Shown here in pieces: positions 21,388-30,934 of a DNA stretch of 48,478 nt; within the stretch, counting starts at the first letter, position 1; the number at the start of each line of letters is the position of its first letter. The DNA is from an uncultured Anaerobiospirillum sp. (lineage in GTDB: Bacteria > Pseudomonadota > Gammaproteobacteria > Enterobacterales > Succinivibrionaceae). The DNA lies in contig CALXXU010000011.1 of NCBI GenBank assembly GCA_944392765.1, positions 1-48,478 on the forward strand. The letters run 5' to 3'. The position numbers and the translations under genes were made by a program. Below the pieces are notes generated by a model. It was not told where the DNA came from and did no database searches. It was given only the letters and a program-made list of their open reading frames with translations.

Positions 21388-23886
21388 ATGGGATTTTTTT
21401 CAAAGTTATTTGGCTTTGGTAAGCGCAAGGATGAAGCTGCCAAGCCTCAGGACGATCAACCGATTGTTGACGCCTTAGAAAACGAGCAGAGCCCGCAAGA
21501 AGCGCCAGCAGACAATGATGCGGTTTTCATCAATCCCGAGAACCAAGATAGCAATGACTCCATTGCTGATCAGGTGGAGGAAGCCGAAAAAAAAGAGCCA
21601 ACTTGCGACAGCTCCAATCTGGATCAGACTCAGAAGTCTAACGAGTCGGAGGTTGCGACCTCTCCTGCTGTTGCAAATGACGCTGAGCCGGTAGACAACG
21701 TAGCGCAAGCTCAGGCTGAAGCTGAGGCAAAGGCTAAGGCAGAAGCCGAAGCTAAGGCTAAGGCCGAGCAAGAAGCCCGTGAGCGCGCTGAAGCTGAGGC
21801 AAAAGCCAAGGCCGAGGCTGAAGCAAAGGCCAAGGCCGAGCAAGAGGCTCGCGAGCGCGCTGAAGCTGAGGCCCGTGCCAAGGCCGAGGCTGAAGCTAAG
21901 GCCAAGGCCGAGCAAGAAGCCCGCGAGCGCGCTGAGGCAGAGGCCCGTGCTAAGGCCGAGGCTGAACAAGAAGCCCGTGAGCGTGCTGAGGCTGAGGCCC
22001 GTGCCAAGGCAGAAGCCGAAGCAAAGGCCAAGGCTGAGCAAGAGGCCAGTGAGCGCGCTGAAGCTGAGGCAAAGGCTAAGGCAGAAGCCGAAGCAAAGGC
22101 CAAGGCTGAACAAGAAGCCCGTGAGCGTGCTGAGGCTGAGGCCCGTGCCAAGGCAGAAGCCGAAGCTAAGGCTAAGGCTGAACAAGAGGCCCGTGAGCGC
22201 GCTGAAGCTGAGGCAAAGGCTAAGGCTGAACAAGAGGCCCGTGAGCGCGCTGAAGCTGAGGCAAAGGCTAAGGCTGAACAAGAGGCCCGCGAGCGAGCCA
22301 AGGCAGAAGCCGAAGCTCAGGCTAAGGCCGAGCAAGAGGCCCGTGAGCGTGCTGAGGCAGAGGCCAAGGCTCAGGCCGAGGCTGAAGCTCAGGCTAAGGC
22401 TGAGCAAGAGGCTCAAGCTGCCGCAGCTGCCGCAGAGGAAGTTGCTGCCAAGCCAAAGCGTCGTCGTAAGACCAAGGCGGAAAAGGACGCGGAAGCAGCT
22501 GCTGAGACCGTAGCTGAGACTCCGGCTGAGGTTCCAGCTGAGACTCCGGTCGAGGAAACAGCCGCGAAACCAAAGCGCAAGCGTAAGACTAAGGCCGAAA
22601 AAGACGCTGAGGCCGCTGCTGCCGCTGAGGTTCAGAGCGCTGAAGTAGCTCCAGCCGAGGAGGCTTCAGCCAAGCCAAATCGTCGTCGTAAGACTAAGGC
22701 GGAAAAGGACGCGGAAGCAGCTGAGGCTGCTCAGGCTGCCGCCGAGCCAGAGGCTCCAGCTAGCCTTGAAGTTCCAGCTAAGCCAAAGCGTCGTCGTAAG
22801 ACCAAGGCCGAAAAGGATGCTGAAGCGGCAGCTGAGGACGCTGCCGAGGCGGAAGCGGCCTCTGCTGAGGCCAGCACTGAGATTGAACCTGCGGCAGAGC
22901 AGGAGGCTGAGCCTGCTGCCGAGCCTGTTGCTGAACCTGCCGCTGAAACTGCTGAGCAAGGTGCCGCCGCAAAGGAAGAGCGCGAGTCGTTCTTTACCCG
23001 TCTGCGTAAGACCCGCGATAACCTCGCCAGCGGTGTCGGTGCCTTAATCTTCGGTCGCAAGATCGACGATGAGCTCTATGAGGAGCTGGAAACCGCCCTC
23101 ATTATGGCTGACCTGGGCAATGAAACCACCCAGATGGTGATCGAGCGCTTACGCGATGAGTCGCGCCTGCGTGACTTGCGCGATGCTGGTGCTCTGCGCA
23201 AGAACTTAAAGACCATCTTAAGTGAGATCTTAGAGCCGTGCGCCGTGCCATTAGATGTCACCACCAAGAAGCCATATGTCATCTTGATGGTGGGTGTTAA
23301 TGGCGCCGGTAAGACCACCACTATTGGTAAGCTGGCTCGCAAGTTCCAAGACCAAGGCCTGTCGGTTATGTTGGCCGCTGGTGATACCTTCCGTGCAGCC
23401 GCCGTTGAGCAATTAAAGGAGTGGGGCGAGCGCTCTAACGTTCCAGTGATTGCTCAGGCGACCGGCTCTGATAGCGCCTCGGTGCTCTTTGATGCGGTCA
23501 CTGCCGCTAAGGCGCGTAATGTCGATGTCTTACTGTGCGATACCGCTGGTCGTCTCCAGAATAAAGACAACCTGATGGAAGAGCTCCGTAAGATTGTGCG
23601 CGTGATGAAGAAGGTTGACCCTGAGGTACCGCACGAGACTCTCTTGGTCTTAGATGCCGCCACCGGTCAAAACGCCGTATCCCAGACCAAGCTCTTTAAG
23701 GATGCAGTGGAGGTCTCGGGTCTGGTCTTAACCAAGCTCGATGGCTCAGCTAAGGGCGGCGTGGTGATCAACCTGGCGCATAATTACCACATCCCAATCC
23801 GCTATGTCGGTATTGGTGAGAAGGTCGAAGACCTGCGCGAGTTTAAGGTAGAGCCATTTGTTGACGCCTTAATCGATGACAAGTAA
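21388..23886 (+). CDS. ftsY: Signal recognition particle receptor FtsY with giant repeat domain
   Basis: GTPase receptor that docks SRP-ribosome complexes on the inner membrane. The C-terminal NG domain (about residues 532-832) has G1 [21 protein letters not shown]3 DTAGR and G4 TKLDG. The N terminus [14 protein letters not shown] is the membrane-binding helix, which supports the ATG at 21388. In between, the A domain is swollen to about 500 residues: an acidic region, then alternating [16 protein letters not shown] units (residues about 107-345), then four copies of a basic motif [17 protein letters not shown] separated by Ala/Glu/Pro. The total of 832 aa compares with 497 in E. coli. ftsE and ftsX do not follow, and rpoH lies 16 kb away. 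Confidence 0.97.
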   Translation: MGFFSKLFGFGKRKDEAAKPQDDQPIVDALENEQSPQEAPADNDAVFINPENQDSNDSIADQVEEAEKKEPTCDSSNLDQTQKSNESEVATSPAVANDAEPVDNVAQAQAEAEAKAKAEAEAKAKAEQEARERAEAEAKAKAEAEAKAKAEQEARERAEAEARAKAEAEAKAKAEQEARERAEAEARAKAEAEQEARERAEAEARAKAEAEAKAKAEQEASERAEAEAKAKAEAEAKAKAEQEARERAEAEARAKAEAEAKAKAEQEARERAEAEAKAKAEQEARERAEAEAKAKAEQEARERAKAEAEAQAKAEQEARERAEAEAKAQAEAEAQAKAEQEAQAAAAAAEEVAAKPKRRRKTKAEKDAEAAAETVAETPAEVPAETPVEETAAKPKRKRKTKAEKDAEAAAAAEVQSAEVAPAEEASAKPNRRRKTKAEKDAEAAEAAQAAAEPEAPASLEVPAKPKRRRKTKAEKDAEAAAEDAAEAEAASAEASTEIEPAAEQEAEPAAEPVAEPAAETAEQGAAAKEERESFFTRLRKTRDNLASGVGALIFGRKIDDELYEELETALIMADLGNETTQMVIERLRDESRLRDLRDAGALRKNLKTILSEILEPCAVPLDVTTKKPYVILMVGVNGAGKTTTIGKLARKFQDQGLSVMLAAGDTFRAAAVEQLKEWGERSNVPVIAQATGSDSASVLFDAVTAAKARNVDVLLCDTAGRLQNKDNLMEELRKIVRVMKKVDPEVPHETLLVLDAATGQNAVSQTKLFKDAVEVSGLVLTKLDGSAKGGVVINLAHNYHIPIRYVGIGEKVEDLREFKVEPFVDALIDDK
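21706..22420 (+). repeat. Ala/Glu/Lys/Arg repeat tract in ftsY
   Basis: Imperfect in-frame repeats, about 66 bp and shorter sub-units, encode [20 protein letters not shown]-like helices resembling the TolA stalk. The composition predicts a long single helix or coiled coil. Confidence 0.85.
22444..22826 (+). repeat. Four dispersed basic 17-residue motifs in ftsY
   Basis: Copies near 22447, 22567, 22671 and 22780 encode KP(K/N)R(R/K)[11 protein letters not shown]. They are about 100-120 bp apart with variable Ala/Glu/Pro spacers. The basic patches could bind lipid, RNA or DNA; this is inference. Confidence 0.8.
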
Positions 23887-23915
23887 GCACTAATTGCTGC
23901 TTGTGCTCAGAAAAG

Positions 23916-23943
23916 GGGATGGCCTTTGGGCTGTCCCTTTTTT
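23916..23943 (+). terminator. Terminator after ftsY
   Basis: A stem GGGATGGCC/GGCTGTCCC (two G-T pairs), loop TTTG, is followed by six T residues. Confidence 0.85.
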
Positions 23944-23983
23944 CTTGCGCAGCAGCTGATGATGACGTGCCAATTTTTAGCAA

Positions 23984-23989
23984 TATACT
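23984..23989 (+). promoter_or_regulatory. Candidate promoter of the TonB-dependent receptor gene
   Basis: TATACT lies about 115 bases before the receptor start with only a poor -35 (TGACGT, spacing 16). No Fur box or cobalamin riboswitch was recognised nearby. Confidence 0.3.
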
Positions 23990-24105
23990 CACAATAGCCT
24001 GATTTTTTTCTAGAATTAGGGCTTTAACTGGCCTACGACCAAGGTGAGCGTGCCATATGCTCTCTATTTTAACTTTGCTGGGCCTATCGTGTGTTGGGAT
24101 TTTTA

Positions 24106-26205
24106 ATGAAACGAAATGCTTTGAATGTGGCCCTGACTTTGGCCTTAAGCTCACTATCCGTCACGGCTCTGGCGGCGACGCAGGATGAAATTGCCGCAGC
24201 TCCAGCAGCAGCGGGCGCAAGTGGCGCTGATCTTGGACAAATCAAGGGCGAGACCGTGGTCGTAACTGCCTCGCGTATGGTCCAGCCACTCCTTGATGTT
24301 GATGCCTCGATGGCGGTGGTGTCAGCAGATGAAACTCGCACGATGGGCGTCGATAATATCCCAGAGATGTTGCGCTCTGAGCCGGGCGTGATCTTGAGCT
24401 CGGATGGTACCCCTGGCGTTAAGCGTATTGCCCTGCGTGGTGAGAATCCATCGCGTACCTTACTGATGGTCGACGGGCAGCGCCTGGATGACCAAAAGAA
24501 CAAGTCTGGCGCCCCACTGCTGATCAATCCTTACTTCATCGAGCGCATTGAGGTGGTTAAGGGCCCATCCTCGGTGCTCTACGGCTCTGATGCCTTAGGC
24601 GGTATCGTCAATGTCATCACCAAGCAGGCCTCTGAGGAGCCTTTTGAGTTTGAGGGCGGTCTGAACTTCAATAGCGCTTATCGCAGCTTCACTGAGTACG
24701 CCAATGTCTCCGGCACGATCGAGCGCTTTAAGTATGCCTTGGGTGCCTTTAACACCAATTCCGGTGACTTGCGCTTAAGCGATAACGAGCGGCTTGATAA
24801 CACCTCGTATGACGCGCACGGCTTTAATGGCGATTTAAGCTACGCGCTCACCGATAATCTGACTGTGGGCTACACCGGCGAGTACTTCGATACCAACGCC
24901 GAAACGAGCACCACGATCGATGATCCGACCTACGGTAACTTCTCGGGCGAAATCCCGAAGTGGGAGCGCCAAAAGCACAAGCTCTACGTGCATGCCTACG
25001 ACCTCAATGACTACTTAGCGGCCGTTGAGAGCTCGGTTTATTACCAAAAGAACACCAAGGACTTTAATTCCAACCCACAACGGGGCCTGGATGTCGCGGT
25101 TTATAACGAGCAAGAAAGTGTCGGCGGTAACTTACAGCTTGAGTGGAGCTTAGGTGAGCGCTTCTACCTCATCACCGGCTACGACGGGCGCCAAGAGACC
25201 TTGGATAGCTCAAGTGGGGTGAGTGTGGCTATGGGCCCGGTATTTCGCGGCAACTTTGACATTAAGGACTCAGACTACAAGCAGCAAAGCCACGCCTTCT
25301 ATGCCTTGCTCTCGACCTATCTCACCGATGAGCTGACCTTAAACACGGGCGTGCGCTACAACTACATCAAGACCAAGGCAGGTAGCTCCAATCTGTCAGG
25401 TGCGATTACGGTAGATGGTCAAACACGGCCGATTAATATGCCGCTGGAGTATGACGATGTCTCGCAGGTGAAGACCTTAGGCTCCGTGGGCTTAGTCTAT
25501 CGTCCGTGGGATAACGGCGCCTTCCGCGTCAACTGGTCGCAGGGCTTTCGCGTGCCTAATATCCAAGAGCTCTTCTTGTTGACCTCAACTGGTACCTTGC
25601 AGATGGGTAATCCGGACTTGAAGCCAGAGGAGTCTGATAACTTTGAGGTCGGTTTCCGCTGGGAAAATCCTAACGGTGGCTTAATGGCCGATGCCTCCTT
25701 GTTCTACACCATCTCGGACAATTACATCGAGACAGCACGCAATGGCCAGTTCTACACCTACCACAATATTGCTGAGGCTAAGAGCTACGGCTTTGAGGCG
25801 GCCTTATCGTATCTGACCCAATGGAACGTCGAGCCTTATCTCAACGTTACCATTATGGAGCGCAAGTACGAGACTCAAGCTGGCTCCTCGACTAATACAG
25901 GTACCCCGAAGTTCTTTGGTAACACGGGTGTGAAGTACTACGGCCGTTACTTTAATTTAGACGGCTTTGCCAACTTTGCCACCCAAACCAAGAATGACAA
26001 CTTAGACGGTTGGTCGTACTTTGGTCCGCAAGAGTACGGTGGCTATGTCACCTTCAACCTGCGCGTCTCCACCAGCTTTGGTGATAAGGATCAGTTCACG
26101 GTCTATGGTAGTGTCGAGAATATCTTAGATAAGAGCTACCAGACCAACGAAATCATTCATGAGCCAGGCCGCTTCTTCACCTTAGGTGTCACGGGCAAGT
26201 TTTAG
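24106..26205 (+). CDS. TonB-dependent outer-membrane receptor
   Basis: Outer-membrane ligand-gated transporter powered by TonB-ExbB-ExbD. The ATG at 24106 gives a signal peptide of about 23 residues ending ALA before ATQDE; GGGA lies six bases upstream. The TonB box is GETVVVTASR. The plug domain follows (LRSEPGVILSS, RGENPSRTLLMVDGQR, IERIEVVKGPSSVLYGSDALGGIVNVIT). A 22-strand-type barrel ends in the typical aromatic residue (GKF). At 699 aa with a simple plug it resembles Cir/BtuB-like receptors, not SusC. The ligand cannot be told; iron-siderophore, haem or cobalamin are possible. It is convergent with exbB-exbD-tonB. Confidence 0.93.
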   Translation: MKRNALNVALTLALSSLSVTALAATQDEIAAAPAAAGASGADLGQIKGETVVVTASRMVQPLLDVDASMAVVSADETRTMGVDNIPEMLRSEPGVILSSDGTPGVKRIALRGENPSRTLLMVDGQRLDDQKNKSGAPLLINPYFIERIEVVKGPSSVLYGSDALGGIVNVITKQASEEPFEFEGGLNFNSAYRSFTEYANVSGTIERFKYALGAFNTNSGDLRLSDNERLDNTSYDAHGFNGDLSYALTDNLTVGYTGEYFDTNAETSTTIDDPTYGNFSGEIPKWERQKHKLYVHAYDLNDYLAAVESSVYYQKNTKDFNSNPQRGLDVAVYNEQESVGGNLQLEWSLGERFYLITGYDGRQETLDSSSGVSVAMGPVFRGNFDIKDSDYKQQSHAFYALLSTYLTDELTLNTGVRYNYIKTKAGSSNLSGAITVDGQTRPINMPLEYDDVSQVKTLGSVGLVYRPWDNGAFRVNWSQGFRVPNIQELFLLTSTGTLQMGNPDLKPEESDNFEVGFRWENPNGGLMADASLFYTISDNYIETARNGQFYTYHNIAEAKSYGFEAALSYLTQWNVEPYLNVTIMERKYETQAGSSTNTGTPKFFGNTGVKYYGRYFNLDGFANFATQTKNDNLDGWSYFGPQEYGGYVTFNLRVSTSFGDKDQFTVYGSVENILDKSYQTNEIIHEPGRFFTLGVTGKF

Positions 26206-26244
26206 TCCCGCGCTCTCTTGGTTCTAGCTCATAGCTTCTGCGCC

Positions 26245-26275
26245 GCGCCGCCGGGTCACTAAGGCCCGGCGGCGC
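26245..26275. terminator. Hairpin between convergent receptor and tonB genes
   Basis: A perfect 11-bp GC stem (arms 26245-26255 and 26265-26275) with a 9-base loop sits between the two stops. No T-run on either side, so a weak bidirectional terminator or an mRNA-end stabiliser. Confidence 0.65.
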
Positions 26276-26280
26276 TGTCG

Positions 26281-27111
26281 TTAGAGCAGCTCGTACTTGA
26301 TTGGAATCAAGATGCGGTTATTGAGCTGGCGATTACCGGTATTAAATTGCAGCATCGACTGGGCAAGCTTTTGCGCGGCCGCATCCAAGATCTTATGCCC
26401 CGAGCTGTGCTCTAAGCGGTAGCCCACCACAATGCCGTTCTCAACCACAAATTCCATCATGACCGTGCCTTCGAGCTTACGGCGCACCGCATTGCGCGGA
26501 TAACGCGTCTTGCTCTTGATTTCATTGACCAAGAGCGAGGTCAGCTGGGCCTGCATCTGGCTGTTAAGTGCTGCAGCTTGTTCCTCGGGCGCAGCTTTGG
26601 CAGGTGCCGCCGGAGCCACGGCAGGCTCAGCCGCCTTTACCTTAGGCTCAGTCTTAGGCTTTGGTTCAGCCTTAGGTTGTGGTTTAGGCTCAACCTTGGG
26701 CGGTTCTGGCTTAGGCTTGGGCTCAACCTTAGGTAGCTCAGGCTTGGGCTCGACTTTTGGCTTTGGCGGCTCAGGATTGAGCTTAATGTCCGACTCGAGC
26801 TCGGGAACGGGCTCCGGAGTTACTTCAGGCTCTGGAACCGGATCTGGTGCTGGCTCTGGTTCTGGCACCGGCTCGGGCTCTGGGGACTCCTCAGGACGGG
26901 GCTCGGGAGGCGTGAGCTCTGGGGTGGCTTCCTCGTCCGTAGGAAGCTCTGAAACCTGCAAGGTCAGCTCGACCGCTGCAAAGTTTTGCTGCGGGGTAAT
27001 GACAAACTCAGGTTGATCCCATACGCCCACAGCAATCAGTGTGGCAAAAACACCGGCAAAACCTGCGGTGCGGGCGATGAGATCGGGGTGCTGAGTTGAG
27101 AACAGGGCCAT
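26281..27111 (-). CDS. tonB: TonB energy-transducing protein
   Basis: Periplasm-spanning protein that couples the proton motive force to outer-membrane receptors. An N-terminal hydrophobic anchor is near residues 15-31 ([15 protein letters not shown]). A long Pro-Glu then Pro-Lys rich spacer covers about residues 60-160, and a C-terminal TonB domain holds [18 protein letters not shown] and the [11 protein letters not shown] strand. It is 276 aa, within family range. The anchor lacks the classical SHLS motif of E. coli TonB. Third gene after exbB and exbD, three bases after exbD. Confidence 0.93.
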   Translation of the reverse strand: MALFSTQHPDLIARTAGFAGVFATLIAVGVWDQPEFVITPQQNFAAVELTLQVSELPTDEEATPELTPPEPRPEESPEPEPVPEPEPAPDPVPEPEVTPEPVPELESDIKLNPEPPKPKVEPKPELPKVEPKPKPEPPKVEPKPQPKAEPKPKTEPKVKAAEPAVAPAAPAKAAPEEQAAALNSQMQAQLTSLLVNEIKSKTRYPRNAVRRKLEGTVMMEFVVENGIVVGYRLEHSSGHKILDAAAQKLAQSMLQFNTGNRQLNNRILIPIKYELL

Positions 27112-27114
27112 AGC

Positions 27115-27618
27115 TTATGGAGTGTCCGGGGCGGGCGCTGGAGTGTCAGCTCCTGCTTGAGGGTTAGCTTGGGTGTTGGCTTGAGCTGGGGTAGCAGCGG
27201 GCTGTGCTGAGTCGATCGGGGTTGAGACCACGACCAAGCGCCCTTGGGTGTAGGTGCGCGCTAAATCAGCGATATGAATGAGTTCTTGGCTCGGGGCAGC
27301 GGCATCAATCACCAGCTCTAAGGTCAGCTCGTGCTGGGCCTCAGTGCTCTTTTGCAGCTCAGCGGCAATCAGCTCAGGCAGTGCGTCCTTGGTGGCTTTC
27401 GTGTCCGCGCCCACGGTGTAGTTGCCTTGAGCATCGACACTGATGCGCATGGTGTAGGGACGCTCTTCACTCTTGGCGGTGCTCGATTGGGGCAGATTGA
27501 AGTCGATCACCGGCAGGGTGAAGCTCATGGTCATGATGAAGAAAATGACCAGCATAAAGGTGACGTCAATCAGCGGCGTCAGATCCACCGCCAAATCGTC
27601 GTTCTCTAAATCGTTCAT
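27115..27618 (-). CDS. exbD: Biopolymer transport protein ExbD
   Basis: Proton-channel partner of ExbB. The single N-terminal helix carries the essential Asp18 in LTPLIDVTFMLVIFF. The periplasmic domain follows, and the C terminus is extended by about 28 residues rich in Ala, Pro and Gln. It is 167 aa (E. coli 141). Its ATG overlaps the exbB stop (ATGA), indicating coupled translation. Confidence 0.93.
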   Translation of the reverse strand: MNDLENDDLAVDLTPLIDVTFMLVIFFIMTMSFTLPVIDFNLPQSSTAKSEERPYTMRISVDAQGNYTVGADTKATKDALPELIAAELQKSTEAQHELTLELVIDAAAPSQELIHIADLARTYTQGRLVVVSTPIDSAQPAATPAQANTQANPQAGADTPAPAPDTP

Positions 27619-28163
27619 GACTGCTCTTTAAGCTCTGGGACTAATTCGGTGTGGTGGCATAAGATCAAGGTGATCTTATTGCGAAAAGCACGTAAGTTGA
27701 TGAGCAGGTAGTAGTGGATGATCAGCGCCGGAATAGCCAAGGTTAGGCCCATCACTGTGGTGAGTAAAGCCTCCCAGATACCCCCTGCCAGCATATTGGC
27801 ATCAGGCATAGCGCGCTGCGAGAGGTTGGAGAAGACGTCGATCATGCCTAAGACTGTGCCCAATAAGCCCAGTAAAGGACCAATGGCGGCACAGAGCTTG
27901 AGGAAGTAGAGCGAGCTGTAGATGCCCTTTAACTGTACTTGCATCAAGGTGTTGATGACGAGCTCGCGCTCGCTTTGGTCGCTGCTTTGCTCTTGGGCTT
28001 GGGCCTTGGTGATGATGTCGCTGAGTACCGAATGCGGCGCAAAGCCTTGCTTGGCGACTAAGTAGGCCAAGACGATGCCGCGAATGGCCATAAAAATCGC
28101 GATCAGGGCTAATAAAACGATAGCTAAGCCGGAATAGCCGACTTGGTAAAAGAGATTAACCAT
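27615..28163 (-). CDS. exbB: Biopolymer transport protein ExbB (MotA/TolQ/ExbB family)
   Basis: Three membrane helices are visible: residues about 10-31, 92-118 (IGPLLGLLGTVLGMIDVFSNL) and 126-155 (GIWEALLTTVMGLTLAIPAL). The second and third carry the proton-channel signature. At 182 aa it is shorter than E. coli ExbB (244), lacking the N-terminal segment, as in many second-type ExbB proteins. It heads the minus-strand operon exbB-exbD-tonB, divergent from the GH28 gene across 214 bases. Confidence 0.93.
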   Translation of the reverse strand: MVNLFYQVGYSGLAIVLLALIAIFMAIRGIVLAYLVAKQGFAPHSVLSDIITKAQAQEQSSDQSERELVINTLMQVQLKGIYSSLYFLKLCAAIGPLLGLLGTVLGMIDVFSNLSQRAMPDANMLAGGIWEALLTTVMGLTLAIPALIIHYYLLINLRAFRNKITLILCHHTELVPELKEQS

Positions 28164-28377
28164 TATGGGGACAGTCCTAAGGGCACGGTGGTGAAGCCAC
28201 AGATGGGCGTTATTTTACCCGCCTAGGGGTATTTTGGCGCACCAGGCCCATTTTAGCGGTGCACTTGATGCGCGCGGGCCATAAATCAGGTAAGCTTTTC
28301 GTGTTTCTTGTTTGTACTATCCCCTGGGTGTGTGAAAGTGGGGGCAGCGGGAGGATTGATTTAGAAGGGATTTTTTG

Positions 28378-29697
28378 ATGAGCTTTAATGGTTTTACGGT
28401 GGCCTCTGAGGTAGAGATTCGCCCTGCGTGCCATCCAGATGGGGTCAGCGATAACACCGCAGCTTTGCAAGCGGCGATTGATCAGGCGGCAGCCGTGGGC
28501 AATGAGTCGTGCCAAGGCGTGGTGCTGCTGGAGCCAGGTGTCTGGCGCAGTGGTCCTTTAGAGATGAAAAGCTACGTGACCTTGCGCTTTAGTGCCCAGA
28601 CCACCTTAAAGGCACTGCCTGAGAAGGACTTTGTTGCTGCCTATATCGGCGCTCCATCGCAGCCGCATGAGGCCTTAATCCACGCTCATGGCGTGACCCG
28701 TTGCGCCATCGAGGGCCCAGAGGGCTTAGGGGAGCCGAGCGCGGTGATTGATGGCACGGGCGAGCATTGGTGGCCTGCGGCCATTGAGGCGCGCGGCTGG
28801 CTCAAAAACGGTGAGGTCGAGCGCTTTACCCAGGCCTTCCCTGGGATTGTGACCGCTAATGGTATGCCGCGTCCGTGGCTGATTGAGTTGAGCTGGTGTT
28901 CTCAGGTCAAAATGTCGGGGATCAAGCTGACCCAGTCGCCAATGTGGACCTTGGTGGTACGCAATAGCAACGAGGTGCTGTTAGAGGGCTTGTGGGTGAT
29001 CAACCCTGAGTATGCCCCTAACACCGACGGTATCGACTTGGTATCGAGCCGTGACGTCACGGTACGGGGCTGCTATGTCGACACCGGTGATGACAATATT
29101 GCGATCAAGTCGGGTATTAAGCAGGACGGCGCACCACGCTGCGAGGACGTCTTTATCAGCGAGTGCTCCTTTGGTCAAGGCCATGGCCTCTCGATTGGTT
29201 CGGAAACGGCCAACGGTATTGGCGCGATCAATATCGCTAATGTCGTCTTTAAGGGTACGGGTACCGGTATTCGCATCAAGTCAGCCCGTGATCGCGGCAA
29301 TCGCATCGGCCCAATGCACGCGCGTGATATCACGATGCAAGACGTGGAGACCGCGATTTTGCTCACCTGCTCGTACGCCGGTCAATCGGGTGTAGGCGAT
29401 GCCGTAATGGATTCCTTAGTGGCTCCGCTTGAGGCGGCAACTCCGAGCGCGACTACCCCTTATATCAAGGACATCACGATCGAGAATCTCAAGGCGCGTA
29501 ACATTAAGTACGGCGTGGTCTTAAGTGGTCTGCCTGAGGCTAAGCTTGAGCAGCTTACCCTCAAGCATTTGGAGGTGGAGAGCCAATATGGCCTCGCGGC
29601 CCGCTATGTCCAAGGCGCTTTTTGCGACTGTAAGATCAGCGCTAAGTTAGGTGCGCCACTGCGTTTTGGTCCAGAGTGTGCGATCGCGCAAGATTAA
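28378..29697 (+). CDS. GH28 polygalacturonase family protein, no signal peptide
   Basis: Right-handed beta-helix hydrolase of galacturonan. All four GH28 signatures are present: NTDGID (residues 215-220), GDDN (237-240), GHG (268-270) and RIK (299-301). The ATG at 28378 has AGAAGGGA seven bases upstream; the TTG one codon before is less likely. At 439 aa it is full length, but there is no secretion signal, so it probably acts on imported oligogalacturonides in the cytoplasm, perhaps as an exo-enzyme. It is divergent from exbB; a link with the nearby receptor is inference. Confidence 0.9.
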   Translation: MSFNGFTVASEVEIRPACHPDGVSDNTAALQAAIDQAAAVGNESCQGVVLLEPGVWRSGPLEMKSYVTLRFSAQTTLKALPEKDFVAAYIGAPSQPHEALIHAHGVTRCAIEGPEGLGEPSAVIDGTGEHWWPAAIEARGWLKNGEVERFTQAFPGIVTANGMPRPWLIELSWCSQVKMSGIKLTQSPMWTLVVRNSNEVLLEGLWVINPEYAPNTDGIDLVSSRDVTVRGCYVDTGDDNIAIKSGIKQDGAPRCEDVFISECSFGQGHGLSIGSETANGIGAINIANVVFKGTGTGIRIKSARDRGNRIGPMHARDITMQDVETAILLTCSYAGQSGVGDAVMDSLVAPLEAATPSATTPYIKDITIENLKARNIKYGVVLSGLPEAKLEQLTLKHLEVESQYGLAARYVQGAFCDCKISAKLGAPLRFGPECAIAQD

Positions 29698-29741
29698 AGC
29701 ATGCTGGGGCCTAAATTAAGGCGATAGCGCGCTTAATCGGG

Positions 29742-29750
29742 TGCTATAAT
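29742..29750 (+). promoter_or_regulatory. Extended -10 promoter of the SPFH cassette
   Basis: TGC directly before a perfect TATAAT. The transcript would start about 32 bases before the ATG at 29789. The -35 is weak. Confidence 0.65.
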
Positions 29751-29788
29751 GACAGCCAGACCATTTTTTAGACTTTATGGTTTGACCT

Positions 29789-30931
29789 ATGAGCATCTTT
29801 GACACGCGACGTGCGGCTTCTGCCGATAAGCACTTTCTTAATTCTCTAGTCAACGGCGGCGCTCCGGACATGATTGTCTGGAAGTCGCCGGTTGAAGACT
29901 TCAATACCAACTCGGTCTTGACCGTCAATCCCGGCGAAAAGGCGCTGTTCTACCAAAATGGCCAGCTGATGCAGGTCTTTGGACCAGGCCGTTTTGAGCT
30001 CAAGACCGAGAATTACCCTTTCTTAAGCGATCTGCGCAATGTGCTCAGCGGCGGTGAGTCCACTTTTCGCTGCCAAGTCTATTTTGTGCGCACAGCTTTA
30101 AGCCAAGAAGTGCTCTGGGGTACGGACAGTCCAATCCAATTGCGCGATCCAGTGCAACAGATTCAGACGGCGCTGATTGGCCGGGGCGCCTATAAGATTC
30201 GCGTGGCTGATGCCGCCTTGTTTATCACTAAGCTGGTCGGCTTCATCGATGAGTTCAGCACGCGCAGCTTAGATCTCTTCTTCCACAACCAATTCCTCCA
30301 GACCATCAAGTCCCATATCGCCCGTGATATCGCTCAGTCCCAGCAAGAGATTTTGGGCGTGATTACGCGCTTAGATGAGCTCGCCTTTCAGCTCAAGCGC
30401 GAGTTGGCGCCGGTCTTTGCCTCGTTTGGCTTGACCCTTGAGATCTTCAGCATTGCCGCCTTAGATATCCCTGACGATGATCCGAACCGTAAGGCACTCG
30501 AGGCAGCCTATCGCCGTACCCGTGAAATGCAGATTATGGGCAAGGACTATCAGCTTATTAAGACCATGGGCATTATGGAGGACATGGCCAATAACCAAGC
30601 CGCTGCCGGAGCAGGCGCCGGGATGGGGATGGGCATGGCCGCCTTTGGCCTGATGGGCCAGATGAGCCAGAACATGTTCCAGGCGGCCCAGCCGATGGCC
30701 GGGGGTATGGCGCAAGGCGCTACGCAAGGCGCTACGCAAGGCACGGCCCAAGGCGCGGCACAAGGCATGGCGCAAGGCGCGGCACAAGGCATGGCGCAAG
30801 GCGCTACGCAAGGCACGGCCGATCCCCAAGCCAAACTCACTAAGCTTAAGGGCTTGCTCGATGCGGGCTTAATCTCGCAGGCGGATTACGATGCGGCAAA
30901 GAAGCAGATTTTGGCGGATTTGGTGGGCTAA
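29789..30931 (+). CDS. SPFH-domain (virion core/YdjI-like) protein with SHOCT tail
   Basis: SPFH-type membrane-associated scaffold. Residues about 20-260 match the YdjI-like SPFH group (MIVWKSPVEDFNTNSVLTVNPGE split here; FYQNGQL and FGPGRFEL). A Gly/Met/Ala stretch follows, then a tetrapeptide AQGx repeat (nine units), then a C-terminal SHOCT motif LKGLLDAGLISQADYDAAKKQIL. The frame is 380 aa. It heads a three-gene cassette with a membrane protein and a zinc-ribbon membrane protein. B. subtilis YdjG-YdjH-YdjI is a comparable set that recruits PspA to membranes; no pspA is seen here. A membrane-stress role is inferred. Confidence 0.8.
   Translation: MSIFDTRRAASADKHFLNSLVNGGAPDMIVWKSPVEDFNTNSVLTVNPGEKALFYQNGQLMQVFGPGRFELKTENYPFLSDLRNVLSGGESTFRCQVYFVRTALSQEVLWGTDSPIQLRDPVQQIQTALIGRGAYKIRVADAALFITKLVGFIDEFSTRSLDLFFHNQFLQTIKSHIARDIAQSQQEILGVITRLDELAFQLKRELAPVFASFGLTLEIFSIAALDIPDDDPNRKALEAAYRRTREMQIMGKDYQLIKTMGIMEDMANNQAAAGAGAGMGMGMAAFGLMGQMSQNMFQAAQPMAGGMAQGATQGATQGTAQGAAQGMAQGAAQGMAQGATQGTADPQAKLTKLKGLLDAGLISQADYDAAKKQILADLVG
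30707..30814 (+). repeat. 12-bp tandem repeats in the SPFH gene
   Basis: Nine in-frame 12-bp units ending CAAGGC encode (M/A/T)(A/T)QG. The codon pattern is nearly identical among copies, indicating recent expansion. Confidence 0.85.
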
Positions 30932-30934
30932 GCT

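Noticed and set aside
21475-22513. Long antisense and frame-shifted ORFs across the ftsY repeats
   Set aside because: Open only because of the repetitive GC-rich codons of ftsY; they are shadows.
22666-23060. Antisense ORFs in the second ftsY repeat region
   Set aside because: Shadow frames of the Ala/Glu-rich coding sequence.
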